Part shown: one piece after another, positions 15,833 through 24,445 of the stretch
Layout of the letters: each line of letters begins with the position of its first letter
Position numbering within the stretch: the first letter of the stretch is position 1
DNA from: Paracoccaceae bacterium
GTDB taxonomy: Bacteria; Pseudomonadota; Alphaproteobacteria; Rhodobacterales; Rhodobacteraceae
Length of the DNA stretch: 35,355 nucleotides
Reading direction: 5' to 3'
Assembly: GCA_030066905.1 (NCBI GenBank)
Contig: JASJAR010000034.1
Span: 1 to 35,355, forward strand
Position numbers and translations under genes: made by a program
Notes under the pieces: generated by a model
The model's input: the letters and a program-made list of their open reading frames with translations, nothing else
Told to the model about the DNA's origin: nothing
Database searches by the model: none

Positions 15833-16831
15833 ATGGTCGGAATTCGGGATGTGGCGAACGAGGCCGGGCTCGCCCCGGCCACGGTCTCGCGGTATCTCAA
15901 CGGGCAGATCGTGCTCCGCCCAGAGACCGGCAAGCGCATCGACGACGCGGTCAAGAAACTGAATTATCGGCCAAATGTCATCGCCCGGCGGCTGTCGTCG
16001 GGCGACAGCGAGACCCTCGGCCTCGTCACCCCCGACATCTCCTATCCGCTGTTTTCGGCGATCGCCAGCGCGGCCGAGATGGAGGCCACGCGGCAGGGTT
16101 ACCAGCTCGCAATCTTCAACTCCCGCAACAGCGTGGAGACCGAACTCAACATCCTGCGCCATCTCGAGACGCGCCAGCTCGACGGGATCGCGCTCCTGAC
16201 CAACCACACAGACACCGCCGCCGCCGCCGAGCGTATCAATGCCGTGGGCAAGGTCGTGCTGATCGACGAGGACGTCACCGGGGCTGAGGCGCCACGTATC
16301 TTCGCCGACAACGAGGGCGGCGGTCGACTTGTCGCGCGACATCTGATCGAGATGGGGCACCGGGACATCGCCTTCATCGCGGGGCCCGAGGGAATGATCA
16401 GCGCCGAAGAGCGGCGCGCGGGCTTTGCCGCCGAGCTTGCCGCTGCCGGATTGTCGCTCCGGCCCGACTGGACGCTCCATGGCGAGTACAGCGAAGACCA
16501 CGGGGCCGAAGCGGCAATAACGCTTTTGCGTGCCGAACAGCGACCGACGGCGGTTTTCGCCTGTGCGGATGTGCTGGCCGTGGGCGTCATGCGGGCGGCC
16601 CGCGAGCTTGGCGTGGCGCTGCCGGGCGAACTCTCGCTGGTCGGGTTCGACGACATGAACTTCTCGGGGCTTTTGCACCCGCCGCTGACGACGGTGCGCC
16701 AGGATGCCGAGGTCTTCGGCCGGGAAGGCGTGCGCGCGCTGCTTCGGCTCCTCAAGGGCGAGCCGACCGTGGAGGTCGTCCGCGTGCCGGTGTCGCTCGT
16801 CGCGCGCGACTCGGTGGCTTCGGTGGGCTAG
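15833..16831 (+). CDS. LacI-family transcriptional regulator
   Basis: The protein is full length for the family (332 residues). An N-terminal LacI HTH with hinge is at about 1-55 (VGIRDVANEAGLAPATVSRYL, hinge near YRPNVIARRL). A periplasmic-binding-type ligand domain follows, with LGLVTPDISYPLF and the late motif SLVGFDDMNFSGLLHPPLTT. The start ATG follows GGGAGG at about 7 bases. Neighbouring palindromes at 15787-15798 and 8828-8841 make it the likely repressor of the six-gene catabolic operon and the ABC importer, released by the imported compound or a metabolite of it. Confidence 0.93.
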   Translation: MVGIRDVANEAGLAPATVSRYLNGQIVLRPETGKRIDDAVKKLNYRPNVIARRLSSGDSETLGLVTPDISYPLFSAIASAAEMEATRQGYQLAIFNSRNSVETELNILRHLETRQLDGIALLTNHTDTAAAAERINAVGKVVLIDEDVTGAEAPRIFADNEGGGRLVARHLIEMGHRDIAFIAGPEGMISAEERRAGFAAELAAAGLSLRPDWTLHGEYSEDHGAEAAITLLRAEQRPTAVFACADVLAVGVMRAARELGVALPGELSLVGFDDMNFSGLLHPPLTTVRQDAEVFGREGVRALLRLLKGEPTVEVVRVPVSLVARDSVASVG

Positions 16832-17133
16832 GGCGACGCGCGCCGGCGGCTTTCGGTGGGGCGGTCGCCGGCCTTGAGCGGAGGTTCCGATCTTGCTCCG
16901 GCGGTCCTTGGCGAAAAACGCCTCGGACGGGGTCCGGGGCCGCGATCCAACGGAATGCCAAGCCTATCGCGGTCCCGGGTCGAGCCCGGGACGCAGGGGG
17001 ATTGTGATCTCGGCGCGGAGCATGAACGGCCGCTGAAGACCAAGACCGATCGGCAGAGCCCGCCAGAAGAGGCAGCCCCGCCGCCACGGGCCCCGGCGGC
17101 CCCGCGCAACGCGCCTCCGAACGCGGGGGCCAA
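16832..17133. other. 302-base gap between convergent genes, with repeat copy 2
   Basis: The stretch holds one copy of the dispersed repeat at 16928-17001 and no recognisable gene. Short open frames on both strands have no family features. The remainder is unremarkable GC-rich sequence. Confidence 0.6.
16928..17001. repeat. Dispersed intergenic repeat, copy 2
   Basis: It shares TGCCAAGCCTATCG and AGCCCGGGACGC with copy 1 at 4117-4211. It forms a perfect 8-base stem GTCCCGGG/CCCGGGAC with loop TCGAG (16972-16992). Like copy 1, it lies between convergent genes. Confidence 0.6.
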
Positions 17134-18351
17134 TCAATAGTCGAGCGTCGTCGTCATCTCGTACTTCCGGCCCGTCTCCGACGAGATCGCGGCCCCGGCC
17201 ATCATCTCGGTGATGTGAAGCCCCCAGTCGACATCCGGTATCGGGTCGAGGTCGTCGACGATGCAATCTATGAGATGCTTGCTGGAGGCGTGGTAATAGT
17301 TGAACCCGCCGGGCACCGGCTGTGGCCATTTCGCCTTCGACAGATCGCCGCGTACCGGCTGGTGGTACCAGCCATCGTCATCGACCGACGGCAGGAGGTC
17401 CCGCCTGTTGGTGATGATCGACGCCTGGTGCCCGGCGCCGCAGATCAGGTTGCCGTCGGTTCCGAAGGCCTGGAGCGCGCCCGACCCGGACCCGGGCAGC
17501 ACCGGGTGGAGCACCCGGCCGATGTGAAGCGCACCGACCGACCCGTCGGCCATCTCGTAGATCGAATAGACGTTGTCATAGGCCTCGTTGGGCACCACCA
17601 CGTCGCGGGGCAGGTCGAGAACCACGTCCCAGTAATTGGCGTCGTCGGGGTCGGTGGCGGACCGCAGGAAGTCGTCATAGGCGTCCTCGGCCACGATGGG
17701 ATGTTCGCGATGGGCGATGTTGGCCACCGCCAGCACGCTTTTGCAGGCGCCGAGATAGCCGACGATCCCCTGAGGCGCGTAGGGCATGTCGAAGAGAAAC
17801 CCGCCGCTGTCCTTGGCATAGAACGCCGCCTGGCCATAGGGATTGACGGTGAGCGATTTGTCGTAAGCCGTGGGCCCGGTGATGCCGGAGGTGAACCAGA
17901 GCGTCTTGCCGAGGACGCCTGCCCGCACCAGCGCCCGGATCTCGGCGATATCGGGGTCGAGGGGCGAGTTCGAGCTTGGTTCGACAACGACCTTGAGGTC
18001 GCTCGCCTTGACCGCTTCGGCGATCTTGCGGGCGTCGTCCATCGACGTCGCCATGGGCTTTTGCAGCAGGACATGCTTGCCCGCATCGATGGCGGCGAGG
18101 GTGAAGGGCACATGGGTGCCGGGGGCCGTGAGGATGAAGACCGCGTCGATCTCGGCGCGCGCGAGCATATCGTAGTAATCGTCGTAGACCGCCCCGCCGC
18201 CGAAAAGCCGTTTGCATTCCTCCGCCCGCGCGACGCGGTTGTCGCAAAGGGCGGCGATCTCGGCCCGGGTATCACGCATCAGGTAGGGAAGGTAATAGGC
18301 TGAAGCGACGACCCCGCAGCCGACGATGCCAATTCTGACTCTGTCAGCCAT
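17134..18351 (-). CDS. Gfo/Idh/MocA-family oxidoreductase
   Basis: This 405-residue member of the family begins RIGIVGCGVVAS (6-17, nucleotide-binding loop). It has QKPMA at 97-101 in place of the usual EKP, and GFLFDMPYAPQG in place of the usual catalytic His segment. Both changes are seen in divergent members that may use other substrates or chemistry. ATG 18351 follows GGAGGG at a good distance. A TATAACATTATA site lies about 17 bases upstream of the start and matches the GntR operators at 1921 and 2822, so it is probably controlled by the GntR protein. The hyuAB and dapA-like genes lie upstream on the same strand. Confidence 0.88.
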   Translation of the reverse strand: MADRVRIGIVGCGVVASAYYLPYLMRDTRAEIAALCDNRVARAEECKRLFGGGAVYDDYYDMLARAEIDAVFILTAPGTHVPFTLAAIDAGKHVLLQKPMATSMDDARKIAEAVKASDLKVVVEPSSNSPLDPDIAEIRALVRAGVLGKTLWFTSGITGPTAYDKSLTVNPYGQAAFYAKDSGGFLFDMPYAPQGIVGYLGACKSVLAVANIAHREHPIVAEDAYDDFLRSATDPDDANYWDVVLDLPRDVVVPNEAYDNVYSIYEMADGSVGALHIGRVLHPVLPGSGSGALQAFGTDGNLICGAGHQASIITNRRDLLPSVDDDGWYHQPVRGDLSKAKWPQPVPGGFNYYHASSKHLIDCIVDDLDPIPDVDWGLHITEMMAGAAISSETGRKYEMTTTLDY

Positions 18352-18368
18352 GGGCGCCCTCCATAAGT

Positions 18369-18380
18369 TATAATGTTATA
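18369..18380. promoter_or_regulatory. GntR operator candidate, TATAA-TG-TTATA
   Basis: This perfect inverted repeat with a 2-base spacer lies 18 bases upstream of the dehydrogenase ATG. Read on the gene strand it is TATAACATTATA, which shares the core ATAACATTAT with the GntR autoregulatory site at 1921-1934. Confidence 0.6.
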
Positions 18381-18487
18381 CCTAATGCATGAGCCCCCGA
18401 GTTCCGTCAATCCCGCGACCCCAAGAGCGGAGCCATCGGGACGGCTCGGCCAGTTACAGGCGCGAAGACCCGGGCCCGAGGCAGACC

Positions 18488-19423
18488 TTAGGCCCCATAA
18501 AGTGCGTAAAGCCGTCGCTCCTGTCGCTCGATGAGGCGTTCGACATCCCCGATCGCGGCGGCGTTGAGCCCTTTGCCCGGTGCGCGCTGCATGGGATCGG
18601 CGATTGCGCCTCGCAGGGCCAGAACGTGTTTGCGCACCGCAAGCCCCAGCCCCGGCTGCTGTTCGTAGCGCATCAAAGGCAGGTAGCAGTCGAAACGATC
18701 CTGCGCGGCTGCCACCGCGCCGGACCGGGTCAGCCGGCAGGTCTCGACCATCATTTCGGGGTAGCCGAACCCCGTCATCGCGCCATCCGCGCCGCGTTCC
18801 ATTTCTTCGGGGAGGAACAATCCGCCATTGCCGCAGAGGATCGACAGGCGCCGTCGCCCCCTGGCTTCGGCGGCGCGCAGATCGGAGATCTTTTGCAGGC
18901 CGGGCCAGTCTTCGTGCTTCAGCATCACCACGCTCGGCAGGGCTTCGACGATCCGGCCGAGGGTCGGCGAGGAGATCGTCACCCCCGTGGCGAAGGGAAA
19001 ATCCTGCAAGACGAGGGGCACGTCCGACCCGATCGCCTCGACGACGGCGGCGTAATACTCGACGATCTGGTCGTCGGTGCGCAACGTGCCGGGAGGTGCG
19101 ACCATGACGCCCGCCGCGCCGAGGTCCATCACCGCCTTGGAGAGTTCGGCCATCGCCGCCAAGCCCGGCGACGAGACGCCGACGACCACGGGTCGGGGGC
19201 TGGCCCAGTCGATGCTTTTCCGCGCGACAGCCAGCGCCTCGCTCAGGGTCAGCCTTGGCGCTTCGCCCATCATCCCGAGGATCGTCAGACCGTCGGCGCC
19301 TTTCTCGAGGTAGAAGTCCACAAGCCTCGGGATGCCTTCGGTGTCGAGGCTGGCATCGTCGTTGAACGGGGTCACCGCAATCACGAAGACGCCGCTGGTA
19401 TCGGGCCCGATCCCGGGCATCAT
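18488..19423 (-). CDS. DapA-family aldolase/lyase (dihydrodipicolinate synthase / N-acetylneuraminate lyase fold)
   Basis: The 311-residue protein has the family TIM barrel. VFVIAVTPF near the N-terminus is typical, GMMGE (50-54) stands for the GTTGE carboxylate-binding motif, and the Schiff-base lysine is in VVMLKHED (Lys169). The family tyrosine in the QDYP motif is replaced: here it reads QDFPFATG (Phe142). ATG 19423 overlaps the HyuB stop as ATGA (a second ATG follows at 19420). Members catalyse aldol cleavage or condensation with pyruvate, or dehydratase/decarboxylase reactions on sugar acids. In this operon it may act on the product of the hydantoinase-like pair. Confidence 0.87.
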   Translation of the reverse strand: MMPGIGPDTSGVFVIAVTPFNDDASLDTEGIPRLVDFYLEKGADGLTILGMMGEAPRLTLSEALAVARKSIDWASPRPVVVGVSSPGLAAMAELSKAVMDLGAAGVMVAPPGTLRTDDQIVEYYAAVVEAIGSDVPLVLQDFPFATGVTISSPTLGRIVEALPSVVMLKHEDWPGLQKISDLRAAEARGRRRLSILCGNGGLFLPEEMERGADGAMTGFGYPEMMVETCRLTRSGAVAAAQDRFDCYLPLMRYEQQPGLGLAVRKHVLALRGAIADPMQRAPGKGLNAAAIGDVERLIERQERRLYALYGA

Positions 19424-21183
19424 TCGACGGCCTCGCGCGATGGGTCCCGGCCTGCGGGCGGGTCGGCGTCGCGATCCGCCTCCTCGGGGTAATGCCGCGC
19501 CCTGTAGGCACTGGAGAGTTTGCCCGATCTGGCGTCTGCGGCGCGGCTTTCTGCGTCGCGCTCGGCGGGCGGGCCGTAGCCGCCGGCGCCGGGGGTTTCG
19601 ATCACGATGGCGGCGCCGTCCGGGATCGCGAAGCCGCGGGGCTTTGTCGGCAGGGGGGCAACGCCGCGCTCGTTCGCCACCGCGAAGCCGCCCGTCGCGC
19701 CGGAGCCGCCGCCGAAGATGCCCCATGGCCGGGTCGTAAAACGCTCGCCAGCGCCGCTGAACGTGCAGGCATGTCCGATGGGGCGAATGACCCGCCGGAT
19801 GCCCATTCCGCCGCGAGACCGGCCCGCACCGCCGGAATCGGGCACCAGCGCGTATTCCTCGACCCTGAGCGGGTATACGAGCTCGATCGCCTCGACCGGC
19901 AGGTTCGATGTGTTCGTGAGGTTGGCCTGAACCCCGTCCTTGCCGTCACGGTCGGCCCGCCCGCCGACGCCGCCCCCCAAGGTCTCGACATAGACATAGG
20001 ATCGCCCGTTGCGCGGGTCCGTGCCGGAAAACACCGCCGTGGTATCGGCACCGTTGGAGGCTCCCACAGCCCGGTGGGGCAGGCAGGGGGCAAGGCAGCC
20101 GATAACGATGTCCACCACCCGCTGGCAGGTTTGCGAGCGCTGCGCCACGGCGGCGGGGAACACTGCATTGACGATCGAGCCCTCGGAGGCCTCGACGTCG
20201 ACGGCGGCAATCACGCCTTGATTGTTGGGCGCGTCCGGGTCGAGCAGGGCCTTGAGCGCGAAGCAGACCGAGGCGACAGTGGCGTTCATGGTCAGGTTAA
20301 TGTTGCCTGGCACCTGCGGCGAGGACCCGGCGAAGTCGAAGAAAATACGGTCGCCGGACTTCTCGATTGCCAGGCGAATGGGAATGTCGCGGGCCTCGAC
20401 CCCGTCGTCATCCATCACATCCTCGAAGGCGTAGCGACCGTCCGGGATCGCGGCGAACCCGTCGCGTATCCGCCTTTCGGTGCGCCTGAGGATGTCGTCG
20501 AAGGCCGATTGAACGTAGGCCGCGCCATAGCGGGAGACGATCTCGACAAGGCGCTTCGATTGCAGGTTGCAGGCGGCGAGCTGCGCGAAGTAGTCGCCGC
20601 GGCGTTCAGCGGCCCCTCTGACGTTAAGAAGGAGCATCTCGAAAAGCTCGGTGTTCCACCGGCCCCCCTCGATCAGCCGTACGACGGGTACGCGGACCCC
20701 TTCCTGGTGGAGCTCGGTCATACCGCCGGCCATGCTGCCGGGGCTCATCCCGCCGATATCGGCGTGGTGGGCGACGTTGCAACTGAACCCGATCAGAGCC
20801 CCATCTGCGAAGACGGGCATCACCATGTTCACATCCGGCAGATGCGAGCCCTGGGCGGTGTAGGGGTCGTTGGCGATGAAGACGTCGCCCTCGGCCATCC
20901 GGTCGCCATAGCGTGCGATCGCGCCCAGAACGGCGCCGGTTATCGAGCCGATATGGACCGGCAGGCTGCGCGCGGCCTGCACCACGAGGCGTCCGGCGGG
21001 GTCGAAGATGGCCGTCGAATGGTCGTTGCGCTCCTTGATGTTCGTCGAATGGGCGGCCTTCATCAACGCCGCGAAGGCTTCGTCGGTCGCCGAACCGACC
21101 GCGTTGAGGAGGATCTCCAGCGTAATCGGGTCATGGGCGGAGGCAGCGCCCCGGGCCGTGGCCATCTCGGGATCAAGCTTCAT
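19420..21183 (-). CDS. hyuB: Hydantoinase B / oxoprolinase B-type subunit
   Basis: The 587-residue protein matches the HyuB family: ITLEILLNAVGSATDEAF near the N-terminus, HSTNIKERNDHSTAIFD, the NDPY...HLPD motif (NDPYTAQGSHLPD), AHHADIGG, and a glycine-rich GGGVGGRADRDG late in the chain. ATG 21183 begins MKLDPEMATA and overlaps the end of hyuA by 11 bases. With HyuA it forms an ATP-dependent hydrolase or carboxylase-type complex of the 5-oxoprolinase / N-methylhydantoinase / acetone carboxylase group that acts on cyclic amides or ketones. The long C-terminal tail past the glycine-rich block is polar and may be lineage-specific. Whether the substrate is a hydantoin or a lactam cannot be decided here. 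Confidence 0.9.
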   Translation of the reverse strand: MKLDPEMATARGAASAHDPITLEILLNAVGSATDEAFAALMKAAHSTNIKERNDHSTAIFDPAGRLVVQAARSLPVHIGSITGAVLGAIARYGDRMAEGDVFIANDPYTAQGSHLPDVNMVMPVFADGALIGFSCNVAHHADIGGMSPGSMAGGMTELHQEGVRVPVVRLIEGGRWNTELFEMLLLNVRGAAERRGDYFAQLAACNLQSKRLVEIVSRYGAAYVQSAFDDILRRTERRIRDGFAAIPDGRYAFEDVMDDDGVEARDIPIRLAIEKSGDRIFFDFAGSSPQVPGNINLTMNATVASVCFALKALLDPDAPNNQGVIAAVDVEASEGSIVNAVFPAAVAQRSQTCQRVVDIVIGCLAPCLPHRAVGASNGADTTAVFSGTDPRNGRSYVYVETLGGGVGGRADRDGKDGVQANLTNTSNLPVEAIELVYPLRVEEYALVPDSGGAGRSRGGMGIRRVIRPIGHACTFSGAGERFTTRPWGIFGGGSGATGGFAVANERGVAPLPTKPRGFAIPDGAAIVIETPGAGGYGPPAERDAESRAADARSGKLSSAYRARHYPEEADRDADPPAGRDPSREAVE

Positions 21184-23281
21184 CGGCGGCTCCTTGTTGC
21201 CCGTTGAGGGTGATGACCAGAACGCCCCCCGCTTCGACCACGGCGCGGTCGCCGGGAAAGACGAGCGTTGTGGAATCCATCTGTTCGATGAGTGCGGGGC
21301 CGTCGATTGCCTGGCGCTGTGCGAGATCGGCGCGGTCGTAGACCGACGCGTCCTCCCAGGATCGCCCATCGAAACTCACCTTTCGCCGGCCGACGGGCTT
21401 TGCAGGTTCGCTTCCATGCGGGGCGGGGCCAGGGAGGGGCGCGCGCGCTCCGGGGGGCGGCGCGGTGACCGCAACGCGGCAATTCACGAGTTCGATGGGC
21501 GCGTCGGGGTCGTGGAACCCGTAGGCCTGCTCATGGGCGTCGAAAAAGGCGGACCTGAGGCTCTCGGGTCCGGGAAGCGTCAAACGCTCCACGCTGGCGG
21601 CCTTCGCGACTGGCAATGACAGTTCGAAGTTCTGCCCCACATAGCGCGCGTCGAGGCCGACCTCGACCGTGACCTCCGCCGGGTCAGCACCCTCCGCCGA
21701 GATCCAGTCATCGACCGCCGGGGCAAGCCCGGCCAGGCGTTCTTCGACGAGCAACCGATAGGTGTCGAGGCAGGTGGTCCTGAGGCTCGCGGCGAAATCG
21801 GTCTTGATGTCCGCACACAAAAGCCCCTCGGCGCAGACGACACCCGGGGCGGCCGGCACCAGCACCCTCGGCATCGACAGCGCGGCGGCCACGTCGCGGC
21901 CATGGAGGGGTCCCGCGCCGCCGAAGGCCATGAGCGCAAAGCCGCGCGGGTCGTGGCCGCGCTCGACCGACAGCGTGCGTATCGCACGCACCATGTTCGC
22001 CACCGCAATCGCCAGGATGCCCGCCGCCGCCTCCTCGACGGACTTGCCCATGGGGTGCGCGATCTTTTCGATGGCGGTTCGTGCCTTTTCGACGTCGAGG
22101 GGCATCCGGCCCGCGCCGAGATGGCCCGAAAGCCGGCCCAGGACGAGGTTGGCATCCGACACGGTGGGTTGGGTGCCGCCGAGCCCATAGCAGGCGGGGC
22201 CGGGATCGGCGCCGGCACTGGCAGGGCCCACTTTCAGAAGCCCGTCCCGGTCGAACCAGGCAATCGACCCGCCGCCGGCCCCGATTGTGGTGATGTCGAC
22301 CATCGGCAGGCGGATCGGGAACCCGTCCACATCGCGGCCATAGGCGATCTCGGCTCGACCGTCCTTGATGAGCGCGACATCGGCGCTGGTGCCGCCGATG
22401 TCGATAGTGACGACGTTGGGCTGGGCGACCCGCTTGGCGATCTCGGCGGCGCCCACGACGCCGGCGGCGGGGCCCGAAAGCGCGATGCGCACGGGGGCGT
22501 GACGCGACGCCTCGATTGAAGCGGTCCCGCCGTTGGATTGGTTGATCCGGAGCGTGGCCGCGGGGACCAGCGCTTGCAGTGCCAGGTCGAGATTGGAGAG
22601 GTAGCGGTCGACGACGGGCTGGAGGTAGCTGTTGAGGATGGTCGTTGTGAAGCGTTCGTATTCGCGGAACTCCGGTTGGACATCCGACGACAGCGACACC
22701 GCGACATCCGGCATGGCCTCCCGGATGCGCGTGCCGACGGCCCGTTCATGGGCGGGGTTGAGGTAGGAGAAGAGAAAGCAGACCGAGACCGCCGGGACGC
22801 CTGATTTCGCGATCTCGGCGACGATCTCGTCGACATCGCGCCAGTCGATCTCGGCAATCACCTGGCCATCCGGTCCGATCCGTTCGAGCACTTCGTAACG
22901 GCGCTCGCGCGGGGCGAGCGGGGGCGGGTAGTCGCGGTGAAGGTCGTAAAGATGCGGCCGGACCTGGCGCCCGATCTCGACGAGGTCGCGGAACCCTTTG
23001 GTGGTGACCATCGCCACCTCGGCGCCGCGCCGTTGGATCAGCGCGTTGGTGGCCACCGTGGTGCCGTGGCAGAGCCGGGTCACCCGGTCGAGAGGCAGGC
23101 CGGCCGCGCGGGCGAGTTCCTGAAGGCCCAGAACGACCGCCTGGCCGGGATCGTCCGGAGTCGTGGGACGTTTCCACAACATCTCGGTGCCGCTGACCGC
23201 GTCATAGGCGAAAAAGTCCGTGAAGGTGCCTCCGACATCGACGCCAACGCTCCAACTCACCGGGCCATTCTCCGACCGCAT
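21173..23281 (-). CDS. hyuA: Hydantoinase A / oxoprolinase A-type subunit
   Basis: The 702-residue ATP-binding subunit has an actin/ASKHA-type nucleotide fold. GVDVGGTFTD is at 13-22, CHGTTVATN at 71-79, SGPAAGVVGA at 269-278 and DIGGTSAD at 294-301, all typical of HyuA and OplAH. ATG 23281 is used. It is the first gene of hyuA-hyuB-dapA, all overlapping. The ABC importer genes end 106 bases upstream. Substrate possibilities include hydantoins, 5-oxoproline-like lactams or cyclic imides. An inverted repeat at 23290-23308 probably marks its promoter. Confidence 0.93.
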   Translation of the reverse strand: MRSENGPVSWSVGVDVGGTFTDFFAYDAVSGTEMLWKRPTTPDDPGQAVVLGLQELARAAGLPLDRVTRLCHGTTVATNALIQRRGAEVAMVTTKGFRDLVEIGRQVRPHLYDLHRDYPPPLAPRERRYEVLERIGPDGQVIAEIDWRDVDEIVAEIAKSGVPAVSVCFLFSYLNPAHERAVGTRIREAMPDVAVSLSSDVQPEFREYERFTTTILNSYLQPVVDRYLSNLDLALQALVPAATLRINQSNGGTASIEASRHAPVRIALSGPAAGVVGAAEIAKRVAQPNVVTIDIGGTSADVALIKDGRAEIAYGRDVDGFPIRLPMVDITTIGAGGGSIAWFDRDGLLKVGPASAGADPGPACYGLGGTQPTVSDANLVLGRLSGHLGAGRMPLDVEKARTAIEKIAHPMGKSVEEAAAGILAIAVANMVRAIRTLSVERGHDPRGFALMAFGGAGPLHGRDVAAALSMPRVLVPAAPGVVCAEGLLCADIKTDFAASLRTTCLDTYRLLVEERLAGLAPAVDDWISAEGADPAEVTVEVGLDARYVGQNFELSLPVAKAASVERLTLPGPESLRSAFFDAHEQAYGFHDPDAPIELVNCRVAVTAPPPGARAPLPGPAPHGSEPAKPVGRRKVSFDGRSWEDASVYDRADLAQRQAIDGPALIEQMDSTTLVFPGDRAVVEAGGVLVITLNGQQGAADEA

Positions 23282-23289
23282 TCAAGTAT

Positions 23290-23308
23290 CGTATACGCAA
23301 CATATACG
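23290..23308. promoter_or_regulatory. Inverted repeat CGTATAC-N5-ATATACG upstream of hyuA
   Basis: The arms match in 6 of 7 positions and the inner GTATA/TATAC is perfect. The site lies 8 bases upstream of the hyuA start codon. The GTATAC arms resemble operators of FadR-type GntR proteins. No matching regulator lies in the window, and it differs from the TATAACAwTATA sites. Confidence 0.4.
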
Positions 23309-23386
23309 CTACCGGCGTCCAGCGGGAGCCCAGGGCCCGTCGCGGCAGGGCCCCCGCCGCTGCAAAGATCCCGCTTCTGCGCGCGC

Positions 23387-24445
23387 CTAGTCATCGAGGG
23401 GCCAAACCGCGTCGCTGGCGATCTCGAGGTCGACCTCGGCCCCGATCTCAGGCAAGAACCCGCCCGCACCTGGGTTAACGCTCATTGCCTCCACAGTTTC
23501 GGCGCCGACCTCGATCGGGTAATCGATGGATTGCCCGAAGTAGTTCGCCGCCCGGACGGTGCCGGTCATCGCTCCCGGCGCGCCTGCGTCCGGCGGGCGC
23601 ATCGCGACCCGTTCGGGTCGGACCATCACCCGGCGGGTCGATGCAGTGCTTTGGGGAAGGGTGGCGTGGAGGCGGAGGCCGGCACGGCCCAGCACCGTCA
23701 GCGGCCCCTCACGCCCGATGACATCGAGTTCGAGGACATTGGAGCGCCCCAGAAACGTCGCCACGAAGGCGGTGCGCGGGCGTTCGTAAAGCTCGGTCGG
23801 GGTGCCGATCTGGACGACCTCTCCGGCATTCATGATCGCCACCCGGTCCGACATCGAGAGCGCCTCGCCTTGGTCGTGGGTGACGAAGATCGTCGGCAGA
23901 GCAAGCTGGCGTTGCAGCGTTCGAAGCTCGATCTGCATATGATCGCGAAGCTGCTTGTCGAGGGCCCCGAAGGGCTCGTCGAGCAGCAGAAGCTGGGGGC
24001 GGATCACCAGCGCCCGGGCCAGGGCGACCCTTTGTTGCTGTCCGCCCGACAGGGCCGAGGGGTAGCGGTCGGCGAAGTCGGCGAGCTTGACGAGCCCAAG
24101 CGCCTCATCGACCCGGCGCGCCACCTCCTCGGCGGGGCGTTTGCGCATCTTCAGCCCGAAGCCGACATTGTCTTGAACGCTCATATGGGGAAAGAGCGCG
24201 TAGCTCTGAAACACCAGCCCCACCTCGCGCCGGTGCGGCGGGCGGCCGGTCACATCCGTCCCGGCCATCTCCACGCGGCCGCCGGTCGGGGCGGTGAAGC
24301 CTGCGATCATCCGCAGCGTGGTGGTCTTGCCGCAGCCCGAGGGCCCGAGCAGGGTGACAAACTCGCCGGGCGTCACGGTCAGCGTGACATCGCGCACTGC
24401 CGTCACCTCGCCGAAGCGCTTGGTAAGGGACTTCAGGACGATCAT
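23387..24445 (-). CDS. ABC transporter ATP-binding protein, PotA type
   Basis: The 352-residue ATPase has Walker A GPSGCGKTT (34-42), Q-loop FQSYALFPHM (79-88), signature LSGGQ (132-136), Walker B LLLLDEP (152-158) and H-loop THDQ (189-192). A C-terminal TOBE-like domain includes MVRPERVAM. It is typical of spermidine/putrescine- and opine-type importers. ATG 24445 overlaps the PotC-type permease stop as ATGA. Gene order is binding protein (broken), PotB, PotC, PotA. The proximity of hyuAB suggests the importer once supplied the hydantoinase-like pathway. Confidence 0.93.
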   Translation of the reverse strand: MIVLKSLTKRFGEVTAVRDVTLTVTPGEFVTLLGPSGCGKTTTLRMIAGFTAPTGGRVEMAGTDVTGRPPHRREVGLVFQSYALFPHMSVQDNVGFGLKMRKRPAEEVARRVDEALGLVKLADFADRYPSALSGGQQQRVALARALVIRPQLLLLDEPFGALDKQLRDHMQIELRTLQRQLALPTIFVTHDQGEALSMSDRVAIMNAGEVVQIGTPTELYERPRTAFVATFLGRSNVLELDVIGREGPLTVLGRAGLRLHATLPQSTASTRRVMVRPERVAMRPPDAGAPGAMTGTVRAANYFGQSIDYPIEVGAETVEAMSVNPGAGGFLPEIGAEVDLEIASDAVWPLDD

